Shown here piece by piece: positions 8,723-18,215 of a stretch of DNA of 64,000 nucleotides. The notes beneath the pieces are model-generated. The model was not told the origin of the DNA and made no database searches. It saw only the letters and a program-made list of their open reading frames with translations. The DNA is from Paenibacillus lignilyticus. Its GTDB lineage: Bacteria; Bacillota; Bacilli; Paenibacillales; Paenibacillaceae. Location of the stretch: positions 1-64,000 of the forward strand of contig NZ_JAGKSP010000005.1 of assembly GCF_017942085.1 (NCBI RefSeq), written 5' to 3'. Position 1 is the first letter of the stretch, and each line of letters begins with the position of its first letter. The position numbers and the translations under genes were made by a program.

Positions 8723-8892
8723 AAGTTCTCCTCGTTTAACAAGTTCTTTGTATTTTGTTCTTATTATAGCTTATTTAAGTCCAAGGATCTGAGATAATTG
8801 TTCAAATGTCATTAGATGTTCGAGTTCTCAAGGTCAAATTGATTTAAATTATACGGCAAGGAGATCAGATATTTTATTGAAAGTTACCATAA

Positions 8893-8943
8893 ACCAGCGA
8901 GGAAACATCCCAGACAAGCCGTCTGGGATGTTTCCTCGCTGGT
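8893..8943 (-). terminator. Perfect 23-bp palindromic hairpin downstream of hisC
   Basis: Bases 8893-8915 are exactly complementary to 8921-8943 with a 5-base loop (AAGCC). On the minus strand it lies 12 bp after the hisC stop and is followed by a moderately T-rich stretch, so it works as the hisC terminator. The stem is unusually long and perfect. Confidence 0.72.
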
Positions 8944-8954
8944 ACGTAATCGCC

Positions 8955-10052
8955 TTACTTAAGAATCATTCGGAGCGCTTGAAGCAATATATTATTTTCC
9001 TCTGGTGTGCCGATGGAGATTCGTACATGCTGCGGAAGCCCCCACGCCGCTCCGTATCGAACGATAACCCCTTTCCGCATCAGCTCGACGTAATGCTGCT
9101 CCGCATTCTCGTAAAGCTCAACAAGAATAAAGTTACTCATGCTCGAGGTGTAAGACAAACCGAGCTCCTCAAATCCCTGGTACAGCCGCAGACGTTCTTC
9201 CTTCACCAGTAGGCTGGATTTTCGGACATGATCATCATCTACAATTGCTGCCGCTGCTGCTGCTTGGGCAAGAGCATTTACATTAAAAGGTTCCTTCACT
9301 TGAAGTATCGCTCTAATAATCGATGGCGATGCGACCCCGAAGCCTACCCGGATCCCTGCTAATCCATAAACCTTGGAGAAGGTTTGCAGTACGATCACGG
9401 GATAACCTGCTTTCACAAACTCAATCCCATCTGAATAATCGTCTTCGGTTACAAAGTGACTGTAGGCGGAATCGAGTATAACAAGCACATTTGGAGGCAG
9501 TGAATTCAAGAACTCCGTTAGCGCCGATTGAGACAGGATCGTTCCAGTTGGATTATTTGGCGAACATAAATACAGAAGTTTCGTACGTTCACTAACAGCT
9601 TCAAGTATTGCGGGCACATTGTATTGATAGTCTTCTGTCAAAGATACCGTCCGGATGACTGCCCCCATTAATTGGCCTCCAAACTCATATTCACTGAAAG
9701 AAGGACCCGGCACAATGATCTCGTCCCCCGTTTCGATGAATGCCTCGGATACGAGCGTAATCAATTCATCTCCACCGTTGGTGACAATGATTTGCTCAGA
9801 TAGAAGCTCATATTTCGCGGCTATCGTTGCACGTAAATCCACTGCCTGAGCGTCAGGATACCGATGAATATCAGACAACAATTCGCGTATCGCTTCCACT
9901 GCTTTTGGTGAAGGACCGAGTGGATTCTCATTGGAGGCTAGCTTCACGACTCGATCAAGTCCCAATTCCCGCTGTACCTCCCAAATTGGTTTACCTGGCG
10001 AATAAGGCTTCATGCGTTTCAGTACATTTCGTGATGGAATGGCAGACTTCAT
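8955..10052 (-). CDS. hisC: Histidinol-phosphate aminotransferase-type class I/II PLP enzyme
   Basis: A 365-residue cytoplasmic aminotransferase that would convert imidazole-acetol phosphate and glutamate to histidinol phosphate. It has the expected layout: KPYSPGKPIWEVQRELG near the start, LASNENPLGPSP, TNGGDE (PLP phosphate site), SPNNPTGT, the Asp of ILDSAYSHF, and TFSKVYGLAGIRVGFG with the PLP-binding Lys near 230. The closing RISIGTPEENN is typical of HisC. It stands alone rather than in a his operon. Many Bacillales carry such second copies, which also act on aromatic keto acids. No strong ribosome site is visible; GAAGGTGA lies 14 bases before the ATG. Confidence 0.85.
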   Translation of the reverse strand: MKSAIPSRNVLKRMKPYSPGKPIWEVQRELGLDRVVKLASNENPLGPSPKAVEAIRELLSDIHRYPDAQAVDLRATIAAKYELLSEQIIVTNGGDELITLVSEAFIETGDEIIVPGPSFSEYEFGGQLMGAVIRTVSLTEDYQYNVPAILEAVSERTKLLYLCSPNNPTGTILSQSALTEFLNSLPPNVLVILDSAYSHFVTEDDYSDGIEFVKAGYPVIVLQTFSKVYGLAGIRVGFGVASPSIIRAILQVKEPFNVNALAQAAAAAAIVDDDHVRKSSLLVKEERLRLYQGFEELGLSYTSSMSNFILVELYENAEQHYVELMRKGVIVRYGAAWGLPQHVRISIGTPEENNILLQALRMILK

Positions 10053-10356
10053 TTAGGACATGACAGGTCACCTTCACTTTTTCAATTTGGTTTTTTATTT
10101 GATGTGGTTCATTACGTTAATTCGATAATACAATAACGCGTTAATTTAATAAAGTATTTTCTTGCGTAAAGCCCGCAGAATACTAAAGATGTACGACGGC
10201 GTACAATAGTAATATGGTAAATTTCGTGTTACTAGAGGTTTCATGAATAGGCAAATTAAAGCACCTAAAAAGTAAAATACGGGATATATTTCAGCGAATT
10301 GGATTAGAAATTTAGTGTAAAAGAAGAGGGATGGAACTAATGGCATTCAAAACAAG
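10053..10356. other. Gene-free AT-rich region upstream of hisC
   Basis: About 300 bp with no supported gene. It must hold the hisC promoter (minus strand). A 66-codon hydrophobic frame (10146-10346, minus) has no ribosome site and looks fortuitous. I see no riboswitch or T-box signature. Confidence 0.5.
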
Positions 10357-10388
10357 AAGGTAGCCGACCGGAGACGATCGGCTACCTT
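10357..10388 (-). terminator. Terminator of the PQQ-propeller gene
   Basis: AAGGTAGCCGA (10357-10367) pairs with TCGGCTACCTT (10378-10388). On the minus strand the stem is followed by TTCTTGTTTT. It lies three bases after the stop of the beta-propeller gene. Confidence 0.75.
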
Positions 10389-10390
10389 TG

Positions 10391-11694
10391 TTAGTTACCG
10401 GGCGCCGTCAGCGCATACATAATGCCGTCTGTTGAAGCGACGTAGAGGATATGATTCATGTTATCGACGACCGGAGAGGATTCAATCGATTTACCTGTTT
10501 CATATTGCCACGCTCCAATCCCGCTTGGATGAATCGCGTATAGGTAATGATCGTACGATCCGACATAAATCGTTCCATCTGCAGCTACGGCCGGTGTTGC
10601 CGCAATGCCAAGCTTCGCCTTAAACGTCCATTTTTTCGTCCCATCGGGCTTAATCGCATATAATCTTCCGTCAACAGCACCGACATAGATGGTGCCAGTC
10701 GGACCGAAGGCCGGTGCCGACACGACCTCTCCGTTCAAGTTGCTAAACGTCCATTTTATCGTTCCGTTTGTATTGACGGCGAAGACATGTTTATTCGTTG
10801 CACCAGCGTAGATAACACCATCCGGGCCAATAGCCGGATAGACACGATCATAGAGTACCCCCAGACTGAGCGTCCACTTTAAGGTTGGACCCAAACGCGT
10901 AATCTTGATAAATCGTCCGAGTCCAGTGTGTAAAGTTATCGTGCTTCTGGTTCCGACGGCAATCAACTCGCCGTTGGACGTCCCGGCATAGATGGTATCA
11001 TCTGGCCCGATGGCCGGGCTTCCTACCAGACCATATTGGATGGAATAAACCCATAGCACGGTACCGTTTGGTCGAACCGCAACTAGTTTTCCATGACCGC
11101 CAGCATTCGTGAATACATAGATCATGCCATCCTTGCCAAAAGCGGGTTGACCGATTACAGCTTTAATAGGCGCAGACTAATTTGATTCTGTCCATCTTGC
11201 TGATATGCAATAAACTCATTCGAAGTGCCAACGTAAATGGTACCGTCCGGCCCATCGGCGAGCGTTGTAAGGGGGTCAGTCAGGGTGATCAACGCGTGGC
11301 TTCTCGTGCCGTCATCATTCGAATAGAAATGATAAAGTTTGTTGCTGGAATAGACATCCCAACTGGCAAGGAAGAGACTGCGGGAGTTCTTAAGCACAGG
11401 TGTATAGATGTTGCCGAACGCCGGAACGAGATAGTCGATAAAGCCGGTGTTGAAGCTCCATATGACCTGGCCTTGTCGGATCAGAAATGGGGGACGGGGA
11501 AAATCGTCAATAGAGGGGCGCGTAAACAAAGGATCGCCGTTTACAAGTCTTCCTGTTTGAGCTGTGTTTGCGAATACGGGAACAGCTCCCAGGAAGCATA
11601 TCCTGTGCTTTTTCTGATACCAAGTTCCGGAAAAGTTCAGGTGGCGCGTGGAGTGAGCCAGGTAGTACATGTAATCGCGGGACAATAACAGCAT
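10391..11694 (-). pseudogene. PQQ-binding-like beta-propeller protein, broken by a frameshift
   Basis: Two minus-strand frames (11155-11694 and 10391-11125) together encode one beta-propeller protein of about 430 residues. Repeats of the pattern PAxGPDGTIYVGxxxGxLYAxxPDGTxKWxF occur at least six times, the PQQ/Trp-Asp quinoprotein-like repeat used in wall or secreted proteins of Bacillales. The first frame runs off into RLLKL-stop. The second frame reads SAPIKAVIGQPAFGKDGMIYV just upstream of its first ATG, so about one base is lost or gained near 11165-11175. The N-terminus (GAVPVFANTAQTG) looks like the end of a signal peptide, but no good start is visible. A real pseudogene and a sequencing error are both possible. 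Confidence 0.72.
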
Positions 11695-11844
11695 ACATTT
11701 AACAACAATAATACATTATAATTTAATAAAATTTTATTGCAAAACAATAAACTATCAATTAAAATCAAATCATTACTACGAAGTAAATTACTTCAGGCAT
11801 CATTTTTTTGCACTCAAACATTACCATTTATAAGGAGATCTATC

Positions 11845-12774
11845 ATGAGCAATGAACCTGTTCTGAGCTTGCGTCAATTAACAAAACGAATCGGCCGTAC
11901 CACGATCATTGATAACCTAACGTTCGATGTTCCGCAGGGGGAGATTTTCGGATTTTTAGGTCCTAACGGGGCAGGCAAGACGACCACTATTCGCATGATG
12001 GTTGGCTTAATGTCCATTACCGAAGGAGAAATCTTCATTAAAGGAAAAAATATTAAAAGCGAGTTCGAGCAAGCGATTCGTCATGTCGGAGCCATCGTGG
12101 AAAATCCGGAAATGTACAAGTATTTGAGCGGCTACCACAATCTCGTTCATTACGCGAGGATGGTGCCGGGCGTGACCAAGGAACGCATCGATGAGGTGGT
12201 TAGCCTCGTCAAGCTGGATAATCGGATCCGTGACAAGGTGAAGAAGTATTCGCTGGGGATGCGTCAGCGTTTAGGCGTGGCGCAGGCGCTGCTGCATCGT
12301 CCATCGCTGCTCATTCTGGATGAGCCGACCAATGGGCTTGATCCTGCGGGCATTCGCGAGCTTCGCGATTATTTGCGCCTCTTAACCCGCACGGAGGGAA
12401 TTACCGTCATTGTCTCCAGCCATTTATTGTCCGAGATGGAGCTGATGTGTGATCGGGTGGCCATCCTCCAACAGGGCAAGCTGGTCGATGTGAAACCGAT
12501 TCAGGAGTTTGTGCAGTCGGCGGACCTGGCGCAAACCTACGTCATTGAGGCGAAGCCGGTCGAGCGCGCACTGGATGCAATGAAGGAGATGGAGGATGTG
12601 ATGGAAGTGAAGGCTGTTCCTGAAGGGCTGGAGTTTATGACGGAGAAGGAACGAATTCCGGATATCCTGAGCGAGCTGATGAGGTTGGACGTCAGAGTCT
12701 ACGGTGTTCAAGCGCAGCGCCAATCCTTGGAGGATCGATTCTTAGAAATAACTGGAGGCGGGCGAATTGGGTAG
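11845..12774 (+). CDS. ABC transporter ATP-binding protein (BcrA/YxlF-like)
   Basis: A 309-residue ATPase of the drug/peptide exporter class that energises an ABC-2 permease. Walker A is GPNGAGKTT (near residue 42), the Q-loop region follows, the signature is YSLGMRQRLG (near 137), and Walker B with D-loop is LLILDEPTNGLDP. The switch His is in VSSHLLSE. The C-terminal 90 residues form the extra domain seen in bacitracin or lantibiotic-resistance type ATPases. The frame is open from 11737, but ATG 11845 follows AAGGAG and matches family starts. It overlaps the permease gene by 8 bp. Confidence 0.88.
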   Translation: MSNEPVLSLRQLTKRIGRTTIIDNLTFDVPQGEIFGFLGPNGAGKTTTIRMMVGLMSITEGEIFIKGKNIKSEFEQAIRHVGAIVENPEMYKYLSGYHNLVHYARMVPGVTKERIDEVVSLVKLDNRIRDKVKKYSLGMRQRLGVAQALLHRPSLLILDEPTNGLDPAGIRELRDYLRLLTRTEGITVIVSSHLLSEMELMCDRVAILQQGKLVDVKPIQEFVQSADLAQTYVIEAKPVERALDAMKEMEDVMEVKAVPEGLEFMTEKERIPDILSELMRLDVRVYGVQAQRQSLEDRFLEITGGGRIG

Positions 12775-13711
12775 TCTGTTACTGAACGAAAATATGAAGC
12801 TGTACCGCCGGATCCGGACGTGGATCATGATCGGCGTCATGATCGTTATTCTTGGTTTTGTGAACTTCATGGTATGGAACGACTACAGCAATGATGAGCA
12901 TAGCGGCACTTGGCAGGAACATGTTGCGGCAGAGAAACAATCCCGAGAGGAAGCCTTGCTGAAGCCGGACTTGAACAAGCAAAGCAGAAACAATAATGAA
13001 GAGCTGGTAGCCCAGTACGAATACCAACTTGCGCACGATATCCGGCCGGTCGATGGTACGATGTGGGTGGGGATCAATCTATCGACGAACTTTGTGATTT
13101 TGATCACGCTATTTACCGTTATTGTCGCAGGGGACAGCATGGCGGGTGAATTCTCCTCCGGCACAATTAAGCTGCTGCTGATCCGGCCGAACAGCCGACT
13201 GAAAATCCTGCTGTCTAAATATGTGTCCATGATTATGTTCGGGATCACGCTCCTGATTATCTTGTCTATCGTATCGATCTTGATCAACGGAGCGCTGTTT
13301 GGATTTGGGCACATCGACTTGCCCTTGTTAGAGGTTAATGCTGACGGAGCTGTTGTGGAGCGGAACATGGTCGCGAACCTGTTGCAAACGTATTTGTATA
13401 AAGGCGTTTCGACGATTATGTTTGTTACAATTGCCTTCATGATTTCCACTGCGTTCCGCAGCAGCGCGATGGCCATAGGGTTCTCCCTCTTTGCGATGTT
13501 TGCGGGTACGATCGCTACGGAGTTCTTACGCTCCTATGCCTGGAGCAAATACATTTTGTTTGCGAATATGGATCTGACCGCCTATTTATCAGGCAGCCCT
13601 TATCAAGAAGGGATGACTCTTACTTTCTCCGTTGCTGTGCTAAGCGTATACTTCATCGTATTTAATCTAGTCGCTTGGCTCGTATTTACGAAGCGGGATG
13701 TTGCAGCGTGA
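12767..13711 (+). CDS. ABC-2 type permease subunit
   Basis: A 314-residue membrane protein with six predicted hydrophobic spans: one near 20-40, then a large extracytoplasmic loop (about 45-100), then five more. The cytoplasmic motif AGDSMAGEFSSGTIKLLLIRPNSR is the signature of ABC-2 permeases coupled to BcrA-type ATPases. It starts at TTG behind GGAGGCGGG, overlapping the ATPase gene, so the two are coupled. The likely role is export of, or resistance to, an antimicrobial or lipid-like substrate. No two-component system is adjacent. Confidence 0.87.
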   Translation: MGSLLLNENMKLYRRIRTWIMIGVMIVILGFVNFMVWNDYSNDEHSGTWQEHVAAEKQSREEALLKPDLNKQSRNNNEELVAQYEYQLAHDIRPVDGTMWVGINLSTNFVILITLFTVIVAGDSMAGEFSSGTIKLLLIRPNSRLKILLSKYVSMIMFGITLLIILSIVSILINGALFGFGHIDLPLLEVNADGAVVERNMVANLLQTYLYKGVSTIMFVTIAFMISTAFRSSAMAIGFSLFAMFAGTIATEFLRSYAWSKYILFANMDLTAYLSGSPYQEGMTLTFSVAVLSVYFIVFNLVAWLVFTKRDVAA

Positions 13712-13750
13712 CTGTGGGGAATTCAGCATTGGCATAACTGGTATGGCTTT

Positions 13751-13779
13751 AAGGTAACCGAAACGGGTTACCTTTTTTG
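13751..13779 (+). terminator. Terminator of the ABC-2 operon
   Basis: AAGGTAACC (13751-13759) pairs with GGTTACCTT (13766-13774) and runs into six T. Confidence 0.85.
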
Positions 13780-13887
13780 CTTTTATTAGAAAATATCGAG
13801 CAGCAGCAGCTCCGGAATCGAGGTTAGGTTCCTCTCATGCTACAATAAGCTTGATCGTACATTCCCTAAAGAAAAGAGATTTGCGCT

Positions 13888-14199
13888 ATGAATCCTATAA
13901 ACAGAATGGAAGTGGAGACCGAGCTCCGGAAGTTTGTTGGGGCTGAGGTTTATATCCACAGTGAAGCGACGTCGTTCATGTTCGTCCGCAATTTCAAGGT
14001 ACGGGTAACGCATGCTTATATCGCGGGGGAAGAGTCTTTCCGCGCCGCACTCCGTTTCGACAGCCACGGCTGGCTGCGGATGGAGGCGCTCACGCATTTC
14101 GAAGCAGACGGACAGGGCCGCTTGCTGCTGGCCGGCTATGACGACAGAGGTCGCATGAACGTCGCGCTGCATATAGGAAGGGAGCCGTTTCCTGAATGA
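13888..14199 (+). CDS. yojF: YojF-like DUF1806 protein
   Basis: A 103-residue cytoplasmic protein of the DUF1806 family, matched by length and the start NRMEVETELRKFVGAEVYIHSE with TSFMFVRN. In Bacillus the yojF gene sits directly before yojG (bshB2); the same order is kept here with a 4-base ATGA overlap. Its biochemical role is unknown, but the fixed linkage suggests a function tied to bacillithiol synthesis or to the BshB2 enzyme. Confidence 0.82.
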   Translation: MNPINRMEVETELRKFVGAEVYIHSEATSFMFVRNFKVRVTHAYIAGEESFRAALRFDSHGWLRMEALTHFEADGQGRLLLAGYDDRGRMNVALHIGREPFPE

Positions 14200-14903
14200 G
14201 CCATGAACAAGTGCTAAAACGTAAGCTGCTTGCGGTATTCGCCCATCCCGATGACGAATCGTTTATTTGCGGGGGCACGCTTGCGAAATACGCAGCCGAA
14301 GGCGTCGAGATTACGCTGGTAAGCGCAACGAAGGGCGATATGGGCCGCCGCATGGGAAACCCGCCGTATCTTAATCGCGAAACGATGGCTGCCGCCCGCG
14401 AGCAGGAATTGCGGGAAGCCTGCGATTGCCTGGGCATCGGCAGGCTGATCTTCTTCGGCCTCCGCGACAAAACCGTTGAATTCGCAGACGAAGAATTGCT
14501 GATCGGGCGCATTGAAGCTCTTATCCGCGAAGTGGAGCCGGACGTCGTACTGACGTTCCATGAACGGTACGGCGGTCATCCGGACCACTGCGCGATCGGT
14601 AAGGCCGCGACGGAAGCCTTCCGGCGTTCGGCTGACAAGGGAGCGTTATTCTTCATTACCTTCGGCGACGCGCTGAAGCATCCGGAGCATTTCGGGTACA
14701 CCGCCAAGGACGTTGTCCGTGTCGACGTGCAGGCGCACAACGCAGCTAAGCTCGCCGCCTTCCGCGCTCACCGCTGCCAGACCGAAATCGACGAATGGGT
14801 ATGGCAACCCGATAAAGCCGCGCTGTCCCGGTTCGGAAAGTATGAATATTTCCTGAAAGGGGACGTCAACGCGCCGCTACGGGCGAGTGACAATTTGTTT
14901 TAA
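14196..14903 (+). CDS. bshB2: Bacillithiol biosynthesis deacetylase BshB2
   Basis: A 235-residue zinc deacetylase of the LmbE/PIG-L family, which removes the acetyl group from N-acetylglucosaminyl-malate to give GlcN-malate, the second step of bacillithiol synthesis. FAHPDDESFICGGTLA near residue 16 gives the HPDD zinc/catalytic motif, and GGHPDHCAIG near 127 gives the other His ligand. LVSATKGDMGRRMG is typical of the BshB2 branch. It is coupled to yojF. Its stop abuts the stop of the convergent acyl-CoA dehydrogenase gene with no spacer. Confidence 0.88.
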   Translation: MSHEQVLKRKLLAVFAHPDDESFICGGTLAKYAAEGVEITLVSATKGDMGRRMGNPPYLNRETMAAAREQELREACDCLGIGRLIFFGLRDKTVEFADEELLIGRIEALIREVEPDVVLTFHERYGGHPDHCAIGKAATEAFRRSADKGALFFITFGDALKHPEHFGYTAKDVVRVDVQAHNAAKLAAFRAHRCQTEIDEWVWQPDKAALSRFGKYEYFLKGDVNAPLRASDNLF

Positions 14904-16061
14904 TTAGGATCCCTCGCCAAGCGCCGACGCGGCCAGCATCTGGATGACCGAGCTGTCCATCGGCGGGTTGTGCAAGCCGGCTCGGACGTCGCGATAATAG
15001 CGCTCCAGCGGATTCGCGCGCGATAAGCTGGTGCCGCCGACAATGCGCATCGCCAGGTCAACGACGCGGATGGCGTTGTTCGTGACCGTATATTTCGCCA
15101 GGCCGAGCTCCGGCTTCATCGCGATCCGCTCCGCCGGTTCCTTGTCCCATCTGTCGGCCGCCGCATACAACAGCGTGCGGGCGGTGCGAAGCTCGACCTC
15201 CATTTCCCCGATCGTTTGTTGAACGGAAGGAAGGGCCGCAATCGGTTTATCCAAGGAATTAGGTTTATAGGAGCGAGCGAATGCCAGTGCATAGTCCCGC
15301 GCGGCAAGGGCAATGCCCATGTAGCACGCCGGAATATGCAGCAGCCAACCGCCGCCGTCATCGATTCCTTTGCCGGGCAGCCGGCTGTCCGCGCCGGCGA
15401 AAGTGCCGTCCAGCACGACGTCATGGCTGCCCGTCGCGCGCATTCCAAGCGTGTCCCATGTCTCTACGATCGACACCCGGTCCGACCGATGAATAAGAAA
15501 ATCGGCTGTACAATCTTCATCCGGGAGATAGGCGGACACCACGAAGCGGTCGAGAATGGGCGACAGCGTGCTGAACGTCTTGCGTCCCGTGATCCGCCAA
15601 CCGCCGTCCGCGGCAACCGCGATCGTCTCCGGGCGGCCGCCGCGGCTCGGGCTGCCGGAGGACGCTTCGCTGGCGAACGTGTTAATCATCGTGCCGTCTT
15701 TTACGACGGAGCGGCAAAGTGCTTCGAACGTATCCGCCGGCCACTTACCTGTCGTACGCAAATGCATAATCTGGCCGAGATGCCAGCCGACGGATAGCGC
15801 GGTTGAGCCGTCCCCGTAAGCGAGTCTTTCTTGCAGCAGGACGAACTCGTACAGCGAGATTTCTTCGCCGCCGAAAGCCCGAGGAACGGTGAGCTGCAGA
15901 TAGCCGTCCTTCCGCAGATCGGCAAAATTATCGAATGGAAACGCACCCTCGCGATCGTACCTGGGCGCTCGCTCCGCAAACCGGGCTGCCAGCCGCTCGA
16001 CGAGAGCAGCTCGAGTGCGTTCTTCATCATTGCGAATAGGGCTGTCAATAAATCGTTTCAT
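14904..16061 (-). CDS. Acyl-CoA dehydrogenase family flavoprotein
   Basis: A 385-residue FAD enzyme with the acyl-CoA dehydrogenase fold: an N-terminal helical domain (ending LRTTGKWP), a middle beta domain with TFASEASSGSPSRGG and WRITGRKTFSTLSP, then ETWDTLGMRATGSHDV, and a C-terminal helical bundle. ATGSHDV is typical of the SfnB/DszC/YdbM-like group, whose members often act as FMN-dependent monooxygenases on sulfur compounds or as dehydrogenases of unknown acyl-CoA. The Glu base of true beta-oxidation enzymes is not obvious. It stands alone, convergent with bshB2. The start follows AAGGAG. Confidence 0.8.
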   Translation of the reverse strand: MKRFIDSPIRNDEERTRAALVERLAARFAERAPRYDREGAFPFDNFADLRKDGYLQLTVPRAFGGEEISLYEFVLLQERLAYGDGSTALSVGWHLGQIMHLRTTGKWPADTFEALCRSVVKDGTMINTFASEASSGSPSRGGRPETIAVAADGGWRITGRKTFSTLSPILDRFVVSAYLPDEDCTADFLIHRSDRVSIVETWDTLGMRATGSHDVVLDGTFAGADSRLPGKGIDDGGGWLLHIPACYMGIALAARDYALAFARSYKPNSLDKPIAALPSVQQTIGEMEVELRTARTLLYAAADRWDKEPAERIAMKPELGLAKYTVTNNAIRVVDLAMRIVGGTSLSRANPLERYYRDVRAGLHNPPMDSSVIQMLAASALGEGS

Positions 16062-16214
16062 CCTAACTCACTCCTTCTTCTCGTAGTATAGCAACCCAAT
16101 CCAGCATAGTGAGAGCAATAGGTTTGCAACAATATCTGAGAATTTTGAACATTGTGGGAGAAATTACCTTTGCTATAATAAGGCTAAAGAAACCGAAGCA
16201 GCAGGTGATGAAGC

Positions 16215-17558
16215 ATGCGCTATCAGGAATCCGTGCAGCGAGCGATTGATTATATCGAAGCGCACTTAGATGAGGAAATTGATCTCGCGGGCTTGGCAGA
16301 ACTGACCTATCTCTCTGTCGCACAATTGTATCGCGTTTTCTCTTCGCTTACCGGACACCCTATTAAAGACTATATCCGAAAAAGAAGAATGAGCGTAGCT
16401 GCCGCTCACTTGAGAAACTCGAAGCGAACCATCGAGGATCTGGCGTGGGAAAGCGGGTTCGAGTCGAATCACTCGTTCGCGAAGGTGTTCAAGAAGATTG
16501 TCGGACTGACTCCGTCAGCTTACCGCCAAGCCGACATCTATTATAGCTTCGAACCGATTCGGTTGGAAGAACGGGTCGCTTACTTGGAAGATAGGGAGCA
16601 GAGCGAACGTTTTCTGGAGGTCAAAGTGATCCGGTTCATGCCGGAGAAGGCCTATGCCTACTTGCATATTGCGGAGCAGGAGCTGGGGATGGAGAACGAG
16701 GCTTTCCGAGTCGTCAACGAGTTGTTAGCAGGCCCACAATCGGCTTCGAAGATGAGGATATTCGGGCACAATGTCGATCTTCCCTCAACAGAAGGCAAAG
16801 CGCAATATGGGTACCGGGTGCTTGTGGTCTGCGAAGAAGAGCAAATTAGGCATCATGCTTTCAGGGAGGTGGAATTCGTCGGAGGTCTCTATGCCGTTAG
16901 GAAAGTCTCCGCCAAATCCCCGAAGATCGTTCAAGACAGTTGGGACCAGCTGCTATCGGATTGGTTGCCGAAGAGCACTTTCGAAATCGGTACGCATCCG
17001 TACGTCGAAGAGTTCATCGCCTACAACGGCAAAGTTGCTCGAATGAACTTGTATCTCCCGGTACGGCGAAAGCAGCGCAACGAATCCATTGTAGTCGTGA
17101 GCCTTCCGTCGACCGAAGCGTATTATTGCAAAGAACATGGGGCCGGGGCTCAAGAGGCCGCCGAACGGCGGTTGATCGACTGGCATGTAAAGCAGGCTTC
17201 CGGCATTGGCCGGGATGACGAAGGTTATTATTACATGTCGTACAACGATGGCGCCGGCGATTCGGAGGAATACTGGTGGGAGAATGGAATCCTTGTAAAC
17301 GCTCGGGCAAACGTGCTAGAGGCGGGTCTTGAACGGAAGCGCATGGGAGCGGGATTGTATGCTTGCCGCGAATCCAAGACTTACGGGCAACTAACCGGCA
17401 TTCTGGATTCGATGCATCGGTGGATTGCGGTCAACGGAGAGTACCGGTTCGATGAAGCCAGACAATGGTTCGCATCCTATCATACATTGGAAGACGGGGA
17501 TATCGAGCGGGATACGCTCGTTAAATTATATATTCCGATTCTATTGGTAGAGGAGTAA
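16215..17558 (+). CDS. AraC-type regulator with tandem GyrI-like ligand domains
   Basis: A 447-residue transcription regulator. Residues 8-105 are an AraC/XylS double helix-turn-helix, with the second helix motif IEDLAWESGFESNHSFAKVFKKIVGLTPSAYR. The remainder appears to hold two GyrI-like (SOUL/BmrR-type) effector domains, about 135-280 and 285-445, each about 150 residues, that would bind a small hydrophobic or cationic ligand. One such domain is usual; two is less common. It is divergent from the acyl-CoA dehydrogenase (153 bp between starts) and precedes the VOC gene, which are the likely targets. ATG follows AGGTGA. Confidence 0.82.
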   Translation: MRYQESVQRAIDYIEAHLDEEIDLAGLAELTYLSVAQLYRVFSSLTGHPIKDYIRKRRMSVAAAHLRNSKRTIEDLAWESGFESNHSFAKVFKKIVGLTPSAYRQADIYYSFEPIRLEERVAYLEDREQSERFLEVKVIRFMPEKAYAYLHIAEQELGMENEAFRVVNELLAGPQSASKMRIFGHNVDLPSTEGKAQYGYRVLVVCEEEQIRHHAFREVEFVGGLYAVRKVSAKSPKIVQDSWDQLLSDWLPKSTFEIGTHPYVEEFIAYNGKVARMNLYLPVRRKQRNESIVVVSLPSTEAYYCKEHGAGAQEAAERRLIDWHVKQASGIGRDDEGYYYMSYNDGAGDSEEYWWENGILVNARANVLEAGLERKRMGAGLYACRESKTYGQLTGILDSMHRWIAVNGEYRFDEARQWFASYHTLEDGDIERDTLVKLYIPILLVEE

Positions 17559-17658
17559 ATAGTAGATGAGCAGGGAACCACTTCGCACGGATATACCGAA
17601 AGACTATCGGCCGTTGATGGTACCGAAAGCCTTTAAATTGATTAGTGGAGGAAAAACC

Positions 17659-18069
17659 ATGAATGAACAGAAACAATTCGAAGCGGAATCCTTATCTTCC
17701 AGTCCTATCAAGAACAAAGTCGGAAGCCTGTTCGTACCGGTTCGGGATATAGAGAAGTCGCGCGATTGGTATTGCCGGATTCTCGGGCTGAGCGCAGCCG
17801 ACTGTGAAATTTTGTCCGGTCACCTGTGCCCGCTGCCTATGGAAGGAACCGGCCTCATATTGGATACGATGCCGCAGTGGGGCGGCCAAGGGCCGGGCGG
17901 TCCTCCATCGATCGAGACGCCGGCGTTTATGCTGATGACGGAGGATCTGCAAGGTTCCTTGGACTATATGAAGAAGCTCGGGGTCGAGCTTGTTACGGAA
18001 ATCGAGCATGACCATTGGTTCGTCGTGAAGGATCCGGACGGCAACAAGTTGATGATTTGCCGGGAATGA
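17659..18069 (+). CDS. VOC (glyoxalase/bleomycin-resistance fold) protein
   Basis: A 136-residue cytoplasmic metalloprotein-fold member. Two beta-alpha-beta-beta-beta repeats are visible: one from VGSLFVPVRDIEKSRDWYCRILGL and one around FMLMTEDLQGSLDYMKKLGVELV, ending HDHWFVVKDPDGNKLMI. The latter contains the conserved DPDGN turn. The substrate is unknown; relatives include glyoxalases, dioxygenases and antibiotic-binding proteins. The frame is open from an ATG at 17566, eight bases after the AraC stop, but ATG 17659 follows GTGGAGG and fits the domain start. Confidence 0.78.
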   Translation: MNEQKQFEAESLSSSPIKNKVGSLFVPVRDIEKSRDWYCRILGLSAADCEILSGHLCPLPMEGTGLILDTMPQWGGQGPGGPPSIETPAFMLMTEDLQGSLDYMKKLGVELVTEIEHDHWFVVKDPDGNKLMICRE

Positions 18070-18090
18070 TACTCGCTTTACTAAACATGA

Positions 18091-18124
18091 CAGCAGCCGA
18101 TAAGAAATCGGCTGCTGTTTTTTA
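18091..18124 (+). terminator. Terminator after the VOC gene
   Basis: CAGCAGCCGA (18091-18100) pairs with TCGGCTGCTG (18109-18118), followed by a run of T. Confidence 0.88.
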
Positions 18125-18215
18125 TTCTCGACCACACGCATGGAATCATGGCAGAATAAGATTATTTTAAGGAAAAGCAGCGTGTAATGTCAGCCTAAAT
18201 TGAGGATGTGATTGA

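Noticed and set aside
10146..10346. 66-codon hydrophobic frame, minus strand, upstream of the PQQ-type terminator
   Set aside because: AT-rich sequence yields Phe/Leu/Tyr-rich frames by chance; no ribosome site, no family.
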